Assembly (NCBI GenBank): GCA_027353395.1
Contig: DAIEHU010000108.1
Coordinates: 1 to 8,085, forward strand
Direction of reading: 5' to 3'
Origin: Desulfobacteraceae bacterium
Lineage (GTDB): Bacteria > Desulfobacterota > Desulfobacteria > Desulfobacterales > Desulfosalsimonadaceae
DNA length: 8,085 nucleotides
The notes beneath the pieces were generated by a model, which did no database searches, had not been told where the DNA came from, and saw only the letters and a program-made list of their open reading frames with translations. Shown here one piece after another: positions 5,361 to 8,085 of the stretch. Made by a program: the position numbers and the translations under genes. Position 1 is the first letter of the stretch. Each line of letters opens with the position of its first letter.

Positions 5361-8084
5361 TCATATTGCCGCATCCAGCTCAAATATCTGGGAAAAGATC
5401 TGGTCTGTGTCAAATCCTTTCAGGTGGATGGCGCCGGACCGGCAGGAAGCCACACACAGGCCGCACCCCTTGCACAGGGCAGGGTTTATCTGGGCTTTGC
5501 CTGCAAACCGTCCGGTTTCAGCAAATGACGGCGCGCTGTAAGGACAGATGGACATGCACACCCCGCAGGAGGCGCATTTCATCACTTCCACCTCGGCGAT
5601 GGTGCCGCTGCTGAAAATCTTGTCTTTGGACAGAAGCGTTACGGCCCGGGACACGGCGGCTTTCGCCTGAGCCACGGATTCGTCGATGGGTTTCGGGTAA
5701 TGGGCCATGCCGCAGAGGAACGTGCCGTCGGTGGCGAATTCAGAAGGCCCCAGTTTGGCGTGCTTTTCAATGAAAAATCCGTCCTCATTCATGGGCACTT
5801 TAAAGAAATTGGCGAGCTGCTCGTCCGCATAGGGCACAATGGCGGTGGCAAGACACACCATATCGACGGTCAGTTCCATGGGCCGTCCCAGCACATGATC
5901 CGTGACCGTAACCGTGACATTGCCGTCCCCGGCTCTCACCACCGGTTTGTTGTCCAAGGCGTAGCGAATAAAAATCACTCCTTTTTCACGCGCCTGTTTG
6001 TAGAGATATTCTTTTTCGCCGTAGGTCCGGATGTCCCGGTACAGAATATACACATTCATGTCCGGGTTGCGTTTTTTGAGTTCCAGCGCATTTTCAACGG
6101 AATGGGCGCAGCAAACTCTTGAGCAATAGAGCCGTTCAGGTTCCCTTGAGCCCACGCACTGGATGAAAACCGCAGCGTTCAGGCGGTCAATCGCCGGATC
6201 TTTTTGAAGCATTTTCTGGTCCAGCTCAAGGCTGGTCAGAATCCGGGGACTCTTTCCGTAATCGTATTCCGTCGGCGTCAATGGTTTCGCGCCGGTCGCC
6301 ACAATGGCCACACCGTGTTCGATTGTTTCTGTCGCACCGTTGGATGCCAGGGTGGTGACAAAATTGCCGACGAACCCGTCCACATGCTGGAGCGACGTGT
6401 TCAAGTGGATTGCGATGTTTGGATCGGTGGTCACGGATTCAATCATCTTGTCCACGTTTTCCTGAATGTTTTCACCTTTGGCCGTGTGGTAAAGATTTAA
6501 CGCCTGTCCGCCCAGGTTTTCCGTCCGTTCGATGAGATGGGTTTTAAACCCCTGATTGGCAAGGGTTTTTGCGGCAGTCATGCCGGAAACCCCGCCGCCG
6601 ATAACCATGGCCGTGTGGTTCATGGCCAGTTCGACTTCCTTGAGCGGTTCCATGAGGGCCACCTTGGCCACCGCCATCCGCACCAGATCCTTGGCCTTTG
6701 CGGTCGCCAGGTCCGGATTGTTTTTATGAACCCATGAATCCTGGTTCCGGATATTGGTCATTTCAAAGAGATATTTATTGAGGCCCGCGTTCAGCAATGT
6801 TTCCTGGAAAAGGGGCTCATGGGTTTTGGGCGTGCAGGCCGCCACAACAATACGGTTCAACCCCTTTTCCTTGATGAGTTTCGCCATATTGTCCTGATTG
6901 TCCTGGGAGCAGGAAAACATGTTTTCCGCGACAAACTCAACATAGGGCAGGGTGGCCGCATATTCAACCACGGACGGGACATTGACCACGCCCGCGATAT
7001 TGATGCCGCAGTCGCAGACAAAAACGCCGATTTTGGGGCGCTCGCCCACCACGTTGCGTTCAGAAACCACTTCAACCGTTTTGGTTTTCGTATTCCGGGC
7101 TTCCGACAGCAGCTCAGCCGCCGCTGCAGCCGCCGCGCTGGAATCCACCACCGCCTGCGGGATATCTTTCGGGCCCTGGAATGCGCCGCAGACAAAAATT
7201 CCCTCTTTGGAGGTGGCCACTGGCGTGAATGTGTCTGTTTTGCAGAATTTGCCGGAGGTCAGTTCAATGCCCAGCTTGCCGGCCAGATCCACCAGGGCCG
7301 GCGGCGTCTGAAGACCGATGGACAGCACCACCATGTCAAATACTTCGACCTTTAACTCCCCGTTCTCCGTGACATAGCGCAGTTCCAGATCTCCGGTATC
7401 GCCCATCGGGTTGATGGTGTGTACGCGGCTCCGGATGAAATTAACGCCGCTTTTCTTTTTGGCGTTTTCATAAAATCTTTCAAATTCCTTGCCTGGAGTC
7501 CGCATGTCCATAAAGAAGATGGAACAATCCAGTTTATCCCCCGCATGTTCTTTTGCAATCACCGCTTCCTTGATGGCGTACATGCAGCATACAGATGAAC
7601 AGTAGGCATTATCGCACTTATTCAGATCCCTGGAGCCAACGCACTGGAACCAAGCGATTTTTTGTGGTTCCTTGTGATCGGAAGGCCGAACCACATGGCC
7701 CCCAGTAGGGCCGGAGGCGGACAGGATCCGTTCAAACTCCAGGGACGTGATGACATTGGGATAGCTGGCGTATTGATAATTGTCCAGGCCCTTGGGATTG
7801 AAAGGTTCAAACCCCGGCGCAAGAATCACGGAGCCAACGTTTAGTGTGATCTGTTTTTCTTTTTGATCGTAATCAATGGCGCCCGTCGGGCATTTTTTCT
7901 TGCAGGAGCCGCATTTGCCTTTTGTCAGAAACAGACAGTGCTCCGCATCAATGGCGTATTTCAGCGGAACCGCCTGGGGATACGGCACATAAATCGCCTT
8001 TCGCTTGATAAGCCCCGCGTTATACTTATCCTCAACCTTTTTCGGGCATTTTTTCGTGCATTCCCCGCAGGCGATGCATTTGGT
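5361..8084 (-). CDS. hdrA: HdrA, heterodisulfide-reductase-like flavin/iron-sulfur subunit (N-terminus beyond window)
   Basis: The C-terminal 907 residues of a large HdrA; the frame is open to the right edge, so the start lies outside. HdrA carries the FAD proposed to bifurcate electrons between ferredoxin and a disulfide-type acceptor. Residues are counted from the first visible codon (8082-8084): a ferredoxin motif CIACGECTKKCP (3-14); a second cysteine set including CGSCKKKCP (58-65); the rest of a thioredoxin-reductase-like domain with CVGSR and YCSSVCC (148-167); an HdrA N-domain-like segment, VFVCDCGINIAGVVNVP (354-370) and AACTPKTHEP (416-425); a full FAD Rossmann motif VIGGGVSGM (494-502); a second CVGSR...CSRVCC (643-659); and two C-terminal clusters CASCGVCMSICP (837-848) and CKGCGLCVASC (871-881). 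The layout resembles two HdrA units in tandem. A GTG at 7986-7988 is not the start, because coding similarity continues upstream. The stop is TGA at 5361-5363. It heads the visible flx operon. Confidence 0.95.
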   Translation of the reverse strand, partial: TKCIACGECTKKCPKKVEDKYNAGLIKRKAIYVPYPQAVPLKYAIDAEHCLFLTKGKCGSCKKKCPTGAIDYDQKEKQITLNVGSVILAPGFEPFNPKGLDNYQYASYPNVITSLEFERILSASGPTGGHVVRPSDHKEPQKIAWFQCVGSRDLNKCDNAYCSSVCCMYAIKEAVIAKEHAGDKLDCSIFFMDMRTPGKEFERFYENAKKKSGVNFIRSRVHTINPMGDTGDLELRYVTENGELKVEVFDMVVLSIGLQTPPALVDLAGKLGIELTSGKFCKTDTFTPVATSKEGIFVCGAFQGPKDIPQAVVDSSAAAAAAAELLSEARNTKTKTVEVVSERNVVGERPKIGVFVCDCGINIAGVVNVPSVVEYAATLPYVEFVAENMFSCSQDNQDNMAKLIKEKGLNRIVVAACTPKTHEPLFQETLLNAGLNKYLFEMTNIRNQDSWVHKNNPDLATAKAKDLVRMAVAKVALMEPLKEVELAMNHTAMVIGGGVSGMTAAKTLANQGFKTHLIERTENLGGQALNLYHTAKGENIQENVDKMIESVTTDPNIAIHLNTSLQHVDGFVGNFVTTLASNGATETIEHGVAIVATGAKPLTPTEYDYGKSPRILTSLELDQKMLQKDPAIDRLNAAVFIQCVGSREPERLYCSRVCCAHSVENALELKKRNPDMNVYILYRDIRTYGEKEYLYKQAREKGVIFIRYALDNKPVVRAGDGNVTVTVTDHVLGRPMELTVDMVCLATAIVPYADEQLANFFKVPMNEDGFFIEKHAKLGPSEFATDGTFLCGMAHYPKPIDESVAQAKAAVSRAVTLLSKDKIFSSGTIAEVEVMKCASCGVCMSICPYSAPSFAETGRFAGKAQINPALCKGCGLCVASCRSGAIHLKGFDTDQIFSQIFELDAAI

Positions 8085-8085
8085 C

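Noticed and set aside
5361..5363. TGA ending hdrA as a second selenocysteine codon
   Set aside because: The protein already ends with a normal HdrA C-terminus after its last clusters. The following in-frame residues show no family similarity, and an hdrA-flxD ribosome site lies there.
6819..7355. Plus-strand open frame of 178 codons, His/Arg-rich
   Set aside because: It is antisense to the strongly conserved hdrA frame; composition and lack of a ribosome site mark it as a shadow.
7986..7988. GTG as the start of hdrA
   Set aside because: The open frame continues upstream to the window edge and encodes a ferredoxin motif (CIACGECTKKCP), so the gene begins outside the window.

Overview
The window is about 8.1 kb of compact bacterial DNA in which every supportable gene lies on the minus strand, so transcription runs from high to low coordinates. 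Gene content points to a strictly anaerobic, sulfate- or sulfite-reducing bacterium, most likely of the Desulfobacterota (Desulfobacterales-like). It has a two-cysteine DsrC, a siroheme decarboxylase subunit (AhbA, the sulfate-reducer and archaeal haem route), and an HdrA/Flx electron-bifurcation cassette whose small FlxD/MvhD subunit is apparently read through an in-frame UGA as selenocysteine. The taxonomic call is inference from gene content, not from a marker gene.

Layout in transcription order. (1) 8084-5361: HdrA, a large flavin/iron-sulfur protein whose N-terminus lies beyond the right edge. (2) 5317-4886: FlxD (MvhD family), 143 aa only if the UGA at 5117-5119 is read as Sec; a short hairpin 16 nt after the UGA fits a bacterial SECIS element. 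(3) 4884-3937: FlxC. (4) 3882-2809: FlxB. (5) 2794-1949: FlxA, an FAD/NAD(P)/[2Fe-2S] reductase. Gaps in this block are 1 to 54 nt, so it reads as one operon. (6) A 190-nt AT-rich spacer with a plausible sigma-70 promoter, then dsrC (1758-1441), closed by a strong hairpin terminator (about 1369-1409). (7) ahbA (1329-874) and, 10 nt later, a nitrilase-family amidohydrolase (863-24).

How they may work together: by analogy with the described FlxABCD-HdrABC complexes, FlxA would take electrons from NAD(P)H. FlxB and FlxC would relay them through iron-sulfur clusters, FlxD would pass them to HdrA, and the HdrA flavin would bifurcate them between ferredoxin and a disulfide-type acceptor. No HdrB or HdrC is in the window; they could lie upstream beyond the right edge. 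The next gene, dsrC, encodes the small protein whose C-terminal cysteines carry sulfur from dissimilatory sulfite reductase as a trisulfide. The order hdrA-flxDCBA-dsrC therefore suggests, but does not prove, a link between NADH/ferredoxin balance and DsrC turnover. AhbA fits the same lifestyle, since sulfate reducers make haem from sirohaem.

The plus strand holds no convincing gene. The most notable item is the selenocysteine-containing FlxD, which a standard gene caller would cut to 66 residues or miss.
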